Under the pieces are notes generated by a model, which did not search any database, had not been told where the DNA came from, and worked only from the letters and a program-made list of their open reading frames with translations. Position numbers and translations under genes: made by a program. From the NCBI GenBank assembly GCA_965223435.1, contig CBDCWQ010000019.1, positions 789,946-853,945 of the forward strand: a stretch of DNA of 64,000 bases, in the 5' to 3' direction. This stretch comes from CBDCWQ01 sp965223435 (GTDB taxonomy: Bacteria; Myxococcota; Kuafuiibacteriia; Kuafuiibacteriales; Kuafuiibacteriaceae). Below, piece by piece: positions 36,972 through 45,913 of this stretch (within the stretch, counting starts at the first letter, position 1; the number at the start of each line of letters is the position of its first letter).

Positions 36972-37566
36972 ACCGCAAACAGATCCTCAAAGGCCAGCAG
37001 CGCCTCCGCTTTACTTGGAATACCCAAAACCAAACGACTGGAGAGGATTGCCTTCGTCCTCGAAAACCGACTCGAAGTTCATGCCGTCCCTAGAACGAAG
37101 TGTCTTCTCCACGCCATCTGCCCTTCAAATACACACCGTGGCCAAAAGAAGGCTCCGCAGCGACAGGGGGAGCTCTAAACGAGGACGGCATGTCTGATAT
37201 CATCGTCAGCGCAAACGGGTAGCACAGTTGGTCCAGAGTCACGACATGTACGGATCACAACCACGCTGGCATCTTGGTTCGAGACCTGGATCAACAAATC
37301 GACCAGAGGTGAATGACGACAAGGTCGCCGCCGACGCAGCATTGTAGGCACAGAGGGCCTCGGGTCAGATTATTGAGGGACGACCACAGAATACTGATAC
37401 ATTATACGTCCAGTTTGAAGATCTATCGTTGTTTCAATTTTCCGACACAATGGACTTTCAAGTGTGGGAACCGTACGCCGCTCGGTTCCAGGAGAAAAGA
37501 AACTTGCTCCATTGTCAGACGATACTGGCATACGCGTTGCAGTGCTACCCTCCAGAGGTGAACCCT
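36972..37566. other. Non-coding stretch before the IS-split lipoprotein
   Basis: I see no supportable gene in these 595 bases. It should contain the divergent promoters of the Cys-rich lipoproteins on either side, but no confident -35/-10 pair stands out. The last ~200 bases become visibly more AT-rich than the rest of the neighbourhood. Confidence 0.4.
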
Positions 37567-37688
37567 ATGAAATTCAACGCTGGTCACAGTTATTGGGCCC
37601 ATTGCTTGTTCCTCGGTGCCTTTACACTCTCAAGCTGCAGCACCGACTCGAACACGAATCTGGCATGCGCGGAACGTGTCAACGAGTT
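37567..37688 (+). pseudogene. 5' fragment of a Cys-rich lipoprotein gene interrupted by an IS3 element
   Basis: An AGAGGTG ribosome binding site precedes ATG at 37567. The reading begins MKFNAGHSYWAHCLFLGAFT and continues to a lipobox LSSC, then STDSNTNLACAERVNE. It runs into the insertion element at about 37689 and stops at a TGA shortly after. A lipoprotein signal with almost no mature part is best explained as the truncated start of a longer secreted protein. The likely missing part is the Cys-rich frame that resumes on the far side of the IS, on the same strand. Confidence 0.65.
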
Positions 37689-37709
37689 TGAGACAGTCCC
37701 TGTTTGAAT

Positions 37710-38747
37710 TTAGTGTAGCACCTCCTCTTGCGACTGCTCGGTTGGTTTTTGATGTGAGGCCGCGAGTGCTGGGTTGTTGATCCAGACCTCTTGCGGCGGA
37801 TGTGCCACGCGTGGTGGGCCATGAACAAAGCGTTCTGGCTTCGCTTCGTAGGCCTTAAGTAGCGCCTTCTGGCGCACGTTGAGCACGGTGTCTGTGCGAC
37901 CGTGGTGAATGTCGCTGGGCGTGAGAAGAGCCAGACCCGAGTGACGGTGTTCGTCATTGTACCAGGCAAAGAATGTGCGGCAGAAAAGCCTGGCGTCTTC
38001 CAGGCACCCGAAACGCTCCGGAAACTCCGGTCGGTACTTCATCGTTTTGAAGTGCGCCTCCGAGAACGGATTGTCCGTGGAGGTGTACGGACGACTATGT
38101 GTCTTCGTGACGCCAAGATCGGCCATGAGTAGGGCGACTGGCTTGCTGCGCATGGACGTGCCCCGATCAGCGTGAATAGTGAGTTGGTTTGGTTCGATCA
38201 TCTGCTTTTGCAGGGTCTCCTTGATAAAACGCTTGGCCAGTGTACCCGATTCACGATTTGCCACCATCCAGCCGACCACGTATCGACTGTACACGTCGAG
38301 CATGACGTACAGGTAGTAGTAGGTCCATTTCTCGGGGCCGAGCAGCTTGGTTATGTCCCACGACCATAGTTCGTTGGGCGACGTGGCAAGCAGCTCCGGC
38401 TTGGCATACGCCGGATGACGAAGCTGATCGCGGCGTTCGCGCACCTCCTCGTTCGCGGCGAGAATCCGATACATCGTTCGGACCGAGCACAGGTACTTTC
38501 TTTCATCTAAAAGCGTGGCATATACCTCTGTTGGCGCCTTATCGACAAACCGATCGCTATGAAGAACAGCGAGCACAGACTGTCGCTCTTCAGGACGAAG
38601 GGCTCGCGCAGGAGTGGGCCGAGGTCGCTCAACTGTCACCTTTGGATCGAGGCGACGGTAGAGGGTTGCCCGGGGAATCGCGAGTGCTGCGCACAGCGGG
38701 GCTTTGGCGATTGAGTTGCCCTTGGTAAACTCGGTGGCTGCGTTCAT
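37710..38747 (-). CDS. IS3-family transposase orfB (DDE integrase core)
   Basis: A 345-residue protein beginning MNAATEFTKGNSIAKAPLC. It has a helical N-terminal region and a retroviral-integrase-type core. The DDE triad is visible as NELWSWDITKL, LTIHADRGTSM and STDNPFSEAHFKTMKY, with the usual IS3 spacing (about 34 residues between the second Asp and Glu). The C-terminal tail is basic and Pro/Gln-rich. Its start overlaps the orfA stop as ATGA, so translation is probably by coupling rather than by a clear slippery frameshift site. No damage is seen. Confidence 0.95.
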   Translation of the reverse strand: MNAATEFTKGNSIAKAPLCAALAIPRATLYRRLDPKVTVERPRPTPARALRPEERQSVLAVLHSDRFVDKAPTEVYATLLDERKYLCSVRTMYRILAANEEVRERRDQLRHPAYAKPELLATSPNELWSWDITKLLGPEKWTYYYLYVMLDVYSRYVVGWMVANRESGTLAKRFIKETLQKQMIEPNQLTIHADRGTSMRSKPVALLMADLGVTKTHSRPYTSTDNPFSEAHFKTMKYRPEFPERFGCLEDARLFCRTFFAWYNDEHRHSGLALLTPSDIHHGRTDTVLNVRQKALLKAYEAKPERFVHGPPRVAHPPQEVWINNPALAASHQKPTEQSQEEVLH

Positions 38748-39163
38748 GATTCGCTCCCTTCTTCGTCGATCGTCTTCAGCGGAATCCCCAGAACCTGCGA
38801 GACTTTTTTTTGGATCTCGATGATCGCCTCAGCCTGTCCAAGCTTCTGCTGAAGCCGAGCATTTTCCCGACGGAGCCGATCATTTTCGACCACCATCGGG
38901 TCCTTTCGTCGCCCTGGCTTACGGCCCCGCTTCTTGGGTCCAAGCCCGACGAAAGCACCGTTGTCCCGCTGTTTACGCCAATGGGTGATCGTCGATGAGT
39001 AGAGCCCCTCCCTCCGAAGGAGAGCGCCGATCTCACCGGCTTCCTTGCACCCATCGATCTCCCTGAGAATCTTCATCTTGTACTCGGCCGTGAAGGTCCG
39101 ACGTTTCGGCCGCTCTAAAACTTCCGGATCGGCTTTACCATTCTTCTTGATTGCCATCTGCAT
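38744..39163 (-). CDS. IS3-family transposase orfA (helix-turn-helix)
   Basis: A 139-residue protein. The N-terminal helix-turn-helix (RRTFTAEYKMKILREIDGC, then IGALLRREGLYSSTITHWRKQ) is the DNA-binding domain of IS3 orfA. A basic linker (KKRGRKPGRRKDP) follows. The C-terminal leucine-zipper-like coiled coil (ENDRLRRENARLQQKLGQAE) probably mediates multimerisation with orfB. It ends in a 4-base overlap with orfB. Confidence 0.93.
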   Translation of the reverse strand: MQMAIKKNGKADPEVLERPKRRTFTAEYKMKILREIDGCKEAGEIGALLRREGLYSSTITHWRKQRDNGAFVGLGPKKRGRKPGRRKDPMVVENDRLRRENARLQQKLGQAEAIIEIQKKVSQVLGIPLKTIDEEGSES

Positions 39164-39266
39164 TTCACAATCTCATCTCCGCTCTCCACAGGTCACCAAC
39201 AACCTGGTCACAGGTTTGTAGTCTCCTCCTCCCCCGCACCCCCACCACCTCCTGGAGGTTCACGAT

Positions 39267-40304
39267 GTGCTATGGATCACACGGGTGCGGACGAGTAGGT
39301 CGTCTACGACAACGACAACTGACTCTCTAATTTCGGAACAGGTTACTGTCTCACGTTCGTTGGCACAGAGGGGCGGAGACACGAGTTGCGCACAGGGGCA
39401 GGTCTGTTGTGTTGATTGCGATGGCCACGGTAAGTGCGGAGCGCCGGGTCTCACTTGCTCAGCAACCGCTTGCACCACCGTTGATACGAGCACGATTAAG
39501 AACAAACCGATTGAATGCGCACAAACCTCCTGTGTAAACAAAGCATGCTGCATCGACTGCAACGGTATAGGCTCTTGCGTGTCGAGCGACGGCGTATGCG
39601 GAGCCGAGGGGTGCGCCGAGCCTGAAGAATGCGGGGGCTCTCCTTGTAGCGGTACCTGCTGTAGCAACTGCGATGGTGGCAAAGTTGTCTATTGGTGCGG
39701 CCCGGAGGATTCCAACTGCCAGCAAACGACACAATGTGAACCGGCTGACTGTGGCGCCTTGTCAGAGAACCTGTGCGACCGGACGCCAGGATGCAAGCCG
39801 GCCTATTGCCCGGATTGCTCGAGCAACAGAGGCTACGTTCGATGCCTGGATGAGGACGAAGATCTCCCGGTTTGCCCAGGCAATCCGTGCGAAGGTAACG
39901 CCATTGCGCGATGCCCCGCGGATCCTCCTTCAAATGGGACCGATTGCACCATAGGCGAGCACCCTCCTGCTCCTTGTGTGTACGAGCGCTGTGCCACCGA
40001 AGGGCTTATCACCGCGGAATGTGCCCCTGCCTCGGGCGAGGGGGGCTTTGGTCCACGTTGGGTCGTCAAGGCTGAAGACTGTTCAAGCCGTTCCTGTAAC
40101 GGCTTGACGTGCGGCTCTGGCACGATATGTGGGGTGAACACAGGGGGCGCCATCGTCGCAGCATGCCACGCCCACGAATGCGGAACGGGCCCCCTTTCTT
40201 GCGACTGTCTCCCCAACTGCAGCGACTGCAGCCGCACCGCTGGACTGTTTTTCGAAGGAGACATGTTCTCGTGCAATATCTGTCCGACGAACGATTGTCC
40301 TTAG
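39267..40304 (+). CDS. Cys-rich secreted protein, likely 3' part of the IS-split lipoprotein
   Basis: The reading frame begins at a GTG at 39267 and encodes 345 residues. It has no signal peptide or good ribosome binding site. After a Thr/Ser-rich lead (SSTTTTTDSL) it has repeated disulfide modules: CAQGQVCCVDCDGHGKC, CVNKACCIDCNGIGSC, CSGTCCSNCDGGKVVYWC and CLPNCSDC. The modules follow a Cx5-6CCxxC...C spacing. So many Cys imply export, which this frame cannot achieve by itself. The signal-peptide fragment on the other side of the IS makes this the likely missing half. An 80-base palindrome directly follows the stop. Confidence 0.6.
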   Translation: MLWITRVRTSRSSTTTTTDSLISEQVTVSRSLAQRGGDTSCAQGQVCCVDCDGHGKCGAPGLTCSATACTTVDTSTIKNKPIECAQTSCVNKACCIDCNGIGSCVSSDGVCGAEGCAEPEECGGSPCSGTCCSNCDGGKVVYWCGPEDSNCQQTTQCEPADCGALSENLCDRTPGCKPAYCPDCSSNRGYVRCLDEDEDLPVCPGNPCEGNAIARCPADPPSNGTDCTIGEHPPAPCVYERCATEGLITAECAPASGEGGFGPRWVVKAEDCSSRSCNGLTCGSGTICGVNTGGAIVAACHAHECGTGPLSCDCLPNCSDCSRTAGLFFEGDMFSCNICPTNDCP

Positions 40305-40306
40305 TT

Positions 40307-40386
40307 AAACACTGTGACATTGACATCCGATCATCGAAGTACACGTGACCCGATTCCGATGATCGGGGATCAATGTGACAGTGTTT
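40307..40386. repeat. 80-bp two-part palindrome
   Basis: An outer arm of 17 bases (AAACACTGTGACATTGA at 40307-40323) pairs with TCAATGTGACAGTGTTT (40370-40386) with one mismatch. After a symmetric 3x3-base internal loop, an inner 10-bp arm (CCGATCATCG at 40327-40336) pairs perfectly with CGATGATCGG (40357-40366). The loop is 20 bases. It begins 2 bases after the stop at 40304, so it may act in termination or mRNA stability. The symmetry also fits a mobile palindromic repeat. Confidence 0.8.
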
Positions 40387-40417
40387 TAAGACGACCAGGA
40401 CCTCACCTGACCGCCCG

Positions 40418-40568
40418 ATTCCCTGCTCCCTGTTTGTATCCCCTGCTCTGATTCAGATTCCCTGCTCCCTGTCCCCCGCTCCGCCGCACCTCGCGACAAA
40501 AAGCCACCCCAAATCAGGAGCCGGGGCCCGGGAATCGGAGCGGGGAATACAAACAGGGAACAGGGAAT
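40418..40568. repeat. Long inverted repeat, 31-bp arms
   Basis: ATTCCCTGCTCCCTGTTTGT (40418) and the following 11 bases pair with 40538-40568 as an inverted repeat with three mismatches. The 89-base spacer itself holds another CCCTGCTCCCTG copy and a GGGAATCGGAGCGGGG complement, so the element may fold in several ways. It lies just downstream of the 80-bp palindrome. Such arrays of GGGAAT/ATTCCC blocks look like a dispersed palindromic repeat family, but no second copy exists in this window. Confidence 0.75.
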
Positions 40569-41187
40569 TCGTGCCACGACCGACGTCACTCGGTTGCCCT
40601 CAATGTCCGGATCTCAATGAGAGCTTGTTTAGTTAGCGTCTCTCTCAAAACCGGCGCTCGCGTGTATGAACCGACGATCGGAGCTCACCCCTCGCGCCGC
40701 CCAAAAAAATCCCAGGAAGCACGATCGAGACCTATACAAACACCGATACTTGGTGGAGACATTGTTTCAGAAACCTGAGAAAGATCAACCCCGAGCGCTG
40801 TGGTGTCTATTTTAATGGATGAAAGAAGGGAATGTGCCCCGGAGAAGAGACACTCCAATTTTGGAAGTGGTCTTAACAACATTGATAGGTACTGCGATTT
40901 TCCTTGTACACGGCAACCGACCGCGGTTGCGTCATTGAGTTCCACAGATGCTTGTGACCGAAAACGCTAGAAAAAGAGATTCCGAAATGATTGTAGCCGA
41001 GCCACTCTAGCTTTGGATTTAGCGTCCATGTTAGAGGGCCAGCTTCGCTGATGGGAGGCTGTTTTCGATATTTCGGAGGGAGCAATGCTGGCAAACCTCA
41101 CGCAGCCAACTGGCGCTTTGGATAGTGTCTTTTGCCGGTAAAGGACCCATCTTGTTCTTGGATAGTAGACTTCAGCTCGGACGAGTG
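40569..41187. other. Non-coding stretch upstream of the 13-copy repeat gene
   Basis: No coding frame is supported in these 619 bases. The DNA is AT-richer than the core genes. It presumably holds the promoter and 5' leader of the repeat-protein gene, but I see no convincing promoter. Confidence 0.4.
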
Positions 41188-43512
41188 ATGTCCGTACAAC
41201 CTAATTTGATTGGAGACAGGTCAGTGTTATATAAACGCGAACGTAGTTGGTGGCAGTATCCACTTTCGGCCGTTTCGGCCGTCATGTTGTCTGGAATCTT
41301 TTCTGCGTACCCGACGGAAGCCACGGCTTTCGAGTTTGTTGGTGATCTCGTTTACTGCGATGTGGATGCCAATGGGATCTTTGATGGCGCCGACGAGCCG
41401 TTGAGCGGTGTTGAAGTTGAAGTTATCTGCCAAACAACGGACGGTTTTGTATGTTTTGACGACACCGCTGTGACGGGTAGTTTGCATCCCAGTGTAGAAC
41501 CAGATCTTTTCAACGATTTATGTGGGGCCTTTAACCTCTGGGATCCATCTGACGAAGCCCAGCGGGCGGGTCGCTATCTGGTGGAAGTTTCGGGTGGTTT
41601 TTCCGCCGACCCGGACACCTGCTTCAATAGAGGCTTTCCGGTCGACTGTGCTGTGAGGGTTGTTGGTGGACTACCTGACGATTGCAATGTGCTCCTTTCA
41701 CCCCAAGCCGGCGGCCCCCCTTTTGATGCGAATGCTGACGGCGACTTCTGCGACCCTGATGGCGATCCCCCGGACGGTCCGTTTCCGGAGGGCCAGGTTC
41801 TCGGCGGGCGCGACACGTCTGACCCGTTTGATCTCGCAGTGTGTGAAAGCGACCCGGATCCTGCCCCAGGGGATGGGGTTTTTACACCTTTCCTTCAAGA
41901 TCCAGCCTCAAACCTTGATCGCTGCTCAGTCCATAACGATTTTGCGTACAGGCGGGGGCCCGAGTGCGGCGACGGTATTCTAGATCCCGGCGAAGCCTGT
42001 GACGACGGAAACGACGTCAATGATGACGAATGCCGAAACGACTGCACGGAGCCCCTATGCGGCGACGGTATTCTAGATCCCGGCGAAGCCTGTGACGACG
42101 GAAACGACGTCAATGATGACGAATGCCGAAACGACTGCACGGAGCCTCTATGCGGCGACGGTATTCTAGATCCCGGCGAAGCCTGTGACGACGGAAACGA
42201 CGTCAATGATGACGGATGCCGAAACGACTGCACCGTGCCCCTATGCGGCGATGGCATTCTAGATCCCGGCGAAGCTTGTGACGACGGAAACGACGTCAAT
42301 GATGACGGATGCCGAAACGACTGCACGGAACCCCTATGCGGCGACGGTATTCTAGATCCCGGCGAAGCCTGTGACGACGGAAACGATGTCAATGATGACG
42401 GATGCCGAAACGACTGCACCGTGCCCCTATGCGGCGATGGCATTCTAGATCCCGGCGAAGCTTGTGACGACGGAAACGACGTCAATAATGACGGATGCCG
42501 AAACGACTGCACCGTGCCTGTGTGCGGCGATGGCATTCTAGATCCCGGGGAAACATGCGACGATGGAAACGGGGTCAATGATGATGGATGCCGAAACGAC
42601 TGCACCGTGCCCCTATGCGGCGATGGCATTCTAGATCCCGGCGAAGCTTGCGATGATGGAAACGAGATCAATGATGACGGATGCCGAAACGACTGCACGG
42701 AACCCGTATGCGGCGATGGCATTCTAGATCCCGGGGAAGCATGCGACGATGGAAACGAGATCAATGATGACGGATGCCGAAACGACTGCACCGTGCCTGT
42801 GTGCGGCGATGGCATTCTGGATCCCGGGGAAGCATGCGACGATGGAAACGAGATCAATGATGATGGATGCCGAAACGACTGCACCGTGCCTGTGTGCGGC
42901 GATGGCATTCTGGATCCCGGGGAAGCATGCGACGATGGAAACGAGATCAATGATGACGGATGCCGAAACAACTGCACCGTGCCTGTGTGCGGCGATGGGA
43001 TTCTGGATCCCGGAGAGGCATGCGACGATGGAAACGAGATCAATGATGACGAATGCCGAAACGACTGCACGGAACCCGTATGCGGCGATGGTATTCTGGA
43101 CCCCGGGGAAGCATGCGATGATGGAAATACCGATGACGGTGATGGCTGCAGCGCGACCTGTGAAGAGGAGCAGGGCGGTCAGGGCTGCACGCCGGGCTAT
43201 TGGAAGCAAGAACATCACTTCGATTCTTGGGTCTCCTTCGATCCGAGTGATGACTTCGAAACAGTCTTTGGCGTGGATGCCCCGTTTGAAAAGACTTTGC
43301 TCGGTGCACTTGAGCAGGGTGGCGGCGGAGTTAAAGCTCTCGGACGCCATGCGGTGGCAGCGCTCCTCAACACAACCAATGATGATGTGAGCTACGGTTT
43401 CACGGCCGCACAGGTTATTGCTTTGGTTCAGGACGCCTTTGCTACGGATGACTTCGAAGCCGCCAAGAATCTGTTGGCGGAACAGAATGAGCTAGGCTGT
43501 CCACTTAACTGA
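41188..43512 (+). CDS. Secreted protein with 13 tandem Cys-rich (myxobacterial-type) repeats
   Basis: From the ATG at 41188 the product is 774 residues. A signal sequence (RSWWQYPLSAVSAVMLSGIF, cleaved near EATA) leads to a SdrD-B-like or transthyretin-like domain (VGDLVYCDVDANGIFDG...PLSGVEVEV) at about 45-200. Thirteen repeats of 31 residues follow (about 260-660), each CGDGILDPGEACDDGN plus CRNDCT. This is the myxobacterial cysteine-rich repeat. A final domain (about 665-774) begins CTPGYWKQEHHFDSWV and is predicted helical. The repeats contain calcium-binding-like DxDDGxC and three disulfides each. The long-range role may be surface adhesion or a spacer. Repeat copies are almost identical, so copy number may vary between strains or be misassembled. 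Confidence 0.9.
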   Translation: MSVQPNLIGDRSVLYKRERSWWQYPLSAVSAVMLSGIFSAYPTEATAFEFVGDLVYCDVDANGIFDGADEPLSGVEVEVICQTTDGFVCFDDTAVTGSLHPSVEPDLFNDLCGAFNLWDPSDEAQRAGRYLVEVSGGFSADPDTCFNRGFPVDCAVRVVGGLPDDCNVLLSPQAGGPPFDANADGDFCDPDGDPPDGPFPEGQVLGGRDTSDPFDLAVCESDPDPAPGDGVFTPFLQDPASNLDRCSVHNDFAYRRGPECGDGILDPGEACDDGNDVNDDECRNDCTEPLCGDGILDPGEACDDGNDVNDDECRNDCTEPLCGDGILDPGEACDDGNDVNDDGCRNDCTVPLCGDGILDPGEACDDGNDVNDDGCRNDCTEPLCGDGILDPGEACDDGNDVNDDGCRNDCTVPLCGDGILDPGEACDDGNDVNNDGCRNDCTVPVCGDGILDPGETCDDGNGVNDDGCRNDCTVPLCGDGILDPGEACDDGNEINDDGCRNDCTEPVCGDGILDPGEACDDGNEINDDGCRNDCTVPVCGDGILDPGEACDDGNEINDDGCRNDCTVPVCGDGILDPGEACDDGNEINDDGCRNNCTVPVCGDGILDPGEACDDGNEINDDECRNDCTEPVCGDGILDPGEACDDGNTDDGDGCSATCEEEQGGQGCTPGYWKQEHHFDSWVSFDPSDDFETVFGVDAPFEKTLLGALEQGGGGVKALGRHAVAALLNTTNDDVSYGFTAAQVIALVQDAFATDDFEAAKNLLAEQNELGCPLN
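41965..43170 (+). repeat. Tandem 93-bp coding repeat, 13 copies
   Basis: Unit boundaries fall every 93 bases, starting at 41965, 42058, 42151 and so on to 43081; the last copy is 90 bases and divergent. The first two copies are essentially identical at the DNA level, and later ones differ mainly at synonymous sites and at DV/EI and D/E/G positions. This indicates recent in-frame expansion with some gene conversion. Confidence 0.95.
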
Positions 43513-43525
43513 TAGAGACCATAGG

Positions 43526-43555
43526 TGTGGGCACGAGTTTGATCTCGTGCCCACA
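43526..43555 (+). terminator. Hairpin after the repeat-protein gene
   Basis: A perfect 12-bp stem (TGTGGGCACGAG, loop TTTGAT, CTCGTGCCCACA) begins 14 bases after the stop at 43512. No T-run follows, so it is a terminator-like or RNA-stabilising hairpin rather than a full intrinsic terminator. Confidence 0.55.
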
Positions 43556-43984
43556 TGCTAGTCCCCTAAGTCCGTAACTCCTTACACAATTCGATGGGCG
43601 TTTCACCCCCGGTAGGGTCGACGACTGGCGCGGTCTCCTAAAAGGCTCCGTTTCCAGTCGCCGCCATATCAAACGCAACACGGTGCTACGGCCTACTTCA
43701 GGATTCGTACACCCTGGTCGCGGACTCTGCTGGTCACCCAGAGTCGACAAGCGCTTAGAGGCCTCCGGCCACTCCACTTGTTAGGCGAAGTGCGTCATGG
43801 CGCGTGAATTGTTCACCCGTTGCACTTGTTCTGACACACAGAATATGGATTCATCAAATGGGTTTGTTCGGAAGAAACGCATAAGTTGTCCCGTCATGGG
43901 AAGGACAGTCATCACCACAACGAAACTCGATGACCAGATGCTTGGGTGTATAGGTAGGGTACACTTCTTGCGAACTAACATGTT
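43556..43984. other. Non-coding stretch before the LamG lipoprotein gene
   Basis: I see no gene in these 429 bases. A short frame on the plus strand (43797 onward) lacks a ribosome binding site and any motif. The region just upstream of 43985 is AT-rich and is the likely promoter area. Confidence 0.4.
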
Positions 43985-45913
43985 GTGGTTTTATTTCAGT
44001 CCATATTTCGTTCATATCTATCGATTGGCTATCTTGCCGTCATCAGTCTGGTCCTGGCGTGTCACCGAGAGGCCCCACGCGAACCGTTGGATGGAGCCGG
44101 GCAAACGGCAGAGCCTTCCGGTACGCTAGGCTTGGTAGCTCATTGGCCCCTCGACGAGGGCAGGGGTGACAAGGTTCACGATATCGCATCAGGAACTGAG
44201 TTTGATCTCTATCATGGAAAATCGTCCGGCGTAAAATGGCATCCGAGTGGGGGTGTGGAGTTCGATGGCGTCGACGACCACATTGATGTCGGTGCGGTAA
44301 AGATTGGGCCTCGCGCTCTAAGCCTTTCTGCACGATTCCGACAGAGTCGGTCGAGTGGATGCAAGACGAACGATTGTCGAATTATTTCTCAGGCTTCTGG
44401 CATTATGGTCCAAGAGCAGGGCTTCATACTTGGGCTAAAAAGAAAAGACGAGCCCGGGGCTTGGCTTCAGTTTCGTCTCCGTATCAATGGAAAAACAGAA
44501 AACTTAGTTGCAAAAACTAAAGACGCTAAGAACGGCGAAGAGGTCCATGTGGCGGCGGTTTACGATGGCACATTTATGCGACTATTTAAGAACGGTAACA
44601 TGGTCGCCGAGGAGAAGAAGCCTGGCCGCATTAGTCTACTTGAAGGAGCGTCTTGTTGGATCGGAGGGAATCCTCCGGATTCGAAGGCCCGACCTTGGGA
44701 CGGTGTTATTGAGGATGTTCGGGTCTATAAGCGGGCTTTATCGGCGGCTGAGGTTAAGAAGTTGGCCAACCTTGGAGATCAGAACGAAGAGGAGATTTCG
44801 ATAAGAAAGCCAGGGTGCACGGCCGCAAAATTTAATGGTCACGTTGTGAATCTCAACGGTGAAACGTATCGAGAGTCTTACGAGTCACCGACCGGCCACG
44901 ACAAAATATGCCTGACCAGCATAGGCACTCCGGTCGTACCGGTGTACTTCGATCCCAAAAGGAAATTTCCTGAAAACGTTACCGGCAAGACTCCGTGGAA
45001 CTGGACACCTGAGGAATCGCACCTATACTGGGAGTATGTGTTTCATCATTCATTGGAGAGCGGCGCGGTGAAGTTGCTAGGTGGGCCGCGCCCGAAGTTT
45101 CACAAAGCCATCGTAGAATTCGCCCACATCAATCGCACCGGAGATGGTATCCAATGGCGTCAGAAGTTCAATATGCCCGCTGATGCGGAAGAAGATCAAC
45201 GCTTTTACACCGTGCGCGACGTCTACATACAGCGCGCCGGAGACGACGCCATCGAGAATGACTGGCTTACCTCTGGCCTGATTCAACACGTGTTGATCGA
45301 TGGTGCGTCTATGGCCCTTTCCCCCCGGGCGAGCTCTTCTAGTGAACATAAATTGCACGGAGCATCGGCGAATACCTGGGCCGTCGAGGATTCGGTAATT
45401 CGCTTGGTCCCACAATATGCGACTCACAAGGGGCGGGGGCGTCGGGATGAAATGGGACAGCCGCTGCCCGCTCATGGGGGGTTCTTCAAGTGGGACGGTG
45501 ATCCTGATCTCAACGTCGGTCTGGAGTTGAGAAACAACGTCTTTGTTGCCTACCACCAGCCGTCCAGTGGAAGCATGCTACTGGACTTGGGCGATGTACG
45601 CGGGTCTCCGAAGGTGAATGCGGCCAAGAGCCATGACAACGTTGTCGTTTGGCTTGGTCGCAGCGCCTATCCACCCGAAGGGCACACTCTCCCGCCTTGG
45701 GCGAGCTGCACACGAGATATCGCCATCTTTCGTAAAGCTCGTGCCAAGTGGTTTGCCCAGCACCCTCAATTTCAGGATCCCTTCCAAAATGGTGGGACTG
45801 ACCCCGCTGAAACTTTTTGGAAGACCTATCGTTCGGCTCCAGTCCAAAAGGGCGGACGCGATTTGAGCTACAAAGATGTGGCGGCCAAGCCCTGCTCCGA
45901 GCCCCTATGGTAG
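43985..45913 (+). CDS. LamG (concanavalin-like) lipoprotein with a C-terminal beta-helix-like region
   Basis: The GTG at 43985 gives 642 residues with signal MVLFQSIFRSYLSIGYLAVI and lipobox LVLAC. A LamG lectin/glucanase fold (about 45-265) has LVAHWPLDEGRGDKVHD, GVEFDGVDDHIDVG, VAAVYDGTFMRLFKNG and a final DGVIEDVRVYKRALSAAEV. The second half (about 330-560) reads like a parallel beta-helix, with VYIQRAGDDAIENDW and GLIQHVLIDGASM, which is common in polysaccharide-active proteins. No catalytic residues can be assigned. Location on the cell surface is inferred from the lipobox. Confidence 0.8.
   Translation: MVLFQSIFRSYLSIGYLAVISLVLACHREAPREPLDGAGQTAEPSGTLGLVAHWPLDEGRGDKVHDIASGTEFDLYHGKSSGVKWHPSGGVEFDGVDDHIDVGAVKIGPRALSLSARFRQSRSSGCKTNDCRIISQASGIMVQEQGFILGLKRKDEPGAWLQFRLRINGKTENLVAKTKDAKNGEEVHVAAVYDGTFMRLFKNGNMVAEEKKPGRISLLEGASCWIGGNPPDSKARPWDGVIEDVRVYKRALSAAEVKKLANLGDQNEEEISIRKPGCTAAKFNGHVVNLNGETYRESYESPTGHDKICLTSIGTPVVPVYFDPKRKFPENVTGKTPWNWTPEESHLYWEYVFHHSLESGAVKLLGGPRPKFHKAIVEFAHINRTGDGIQWRQKFNMPADAEEDQRFYTVRDVYIQRAGDDAIENDWLTSGLIQHVLIDGASMALSPRASSSSEHKLHGASANTWAVEDSVIRLVPQYATHKGRGRRDEMGQPLPAHGGFFKWDGDPDLNVGLELRNNVFVAYHQPSSGSMLLDLGDVRGSPKVNAAKSHDNVVVWLGRSAYPPEGHTLPPWASCTRDIAIFRKARAKWFAQHPQFQDPFQNGGTDPAETFWKTYRSAPVQKGGRDLSYKDVAAKPCSEPLW

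Larger units (their letters stand above)
37689..39226 (-). mobile_element. IS3-family insertion sequence
   Basis: The element carries overlapping orfA and orfB transposase genes on the minus strand. Its boundaries are approximate. The outer ends read GAGACAGTCCCTGT at the left and, on the minus strand, GAGACTACAAACCTGT at the right. They share GAGAC and CCTGT and are candidate imperfect terminal inverted repeats. I could not identify a target-site duplication. Both transposase frames look intact, so it may still be active. It separates a lipoprotein signal-peptide fragment from a Cys-rich open frame. Confidence 0.8.

Noticed and set aside
37689..39226. Target-site duplication flanking the IS element
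   Set aside because: Bases outside the candidate ends (TTT and CTC) do not match, so the ends or the duplication remain unresolved.
41895..43070. Long minus-strand frame of 391 codons across the Cys-rich repeat
   Set aside because: It is the shadow of the 93-bp repeat, whose unit length is a multiple of three, and codes for a low-complexity Ser/Pro/His pattern.
41965..43170. CRISPR-like regular repeats
   Set aside because: Units are contiguous 93-bp coding repeats without spacers, so this is a protein repeat.
43797..44129. 110-codon frame overlapping the LamG gene start
   Set aside because: No ribosome binding site or motif, and it overlaps the better-supported lipoprotein signal in another frame.
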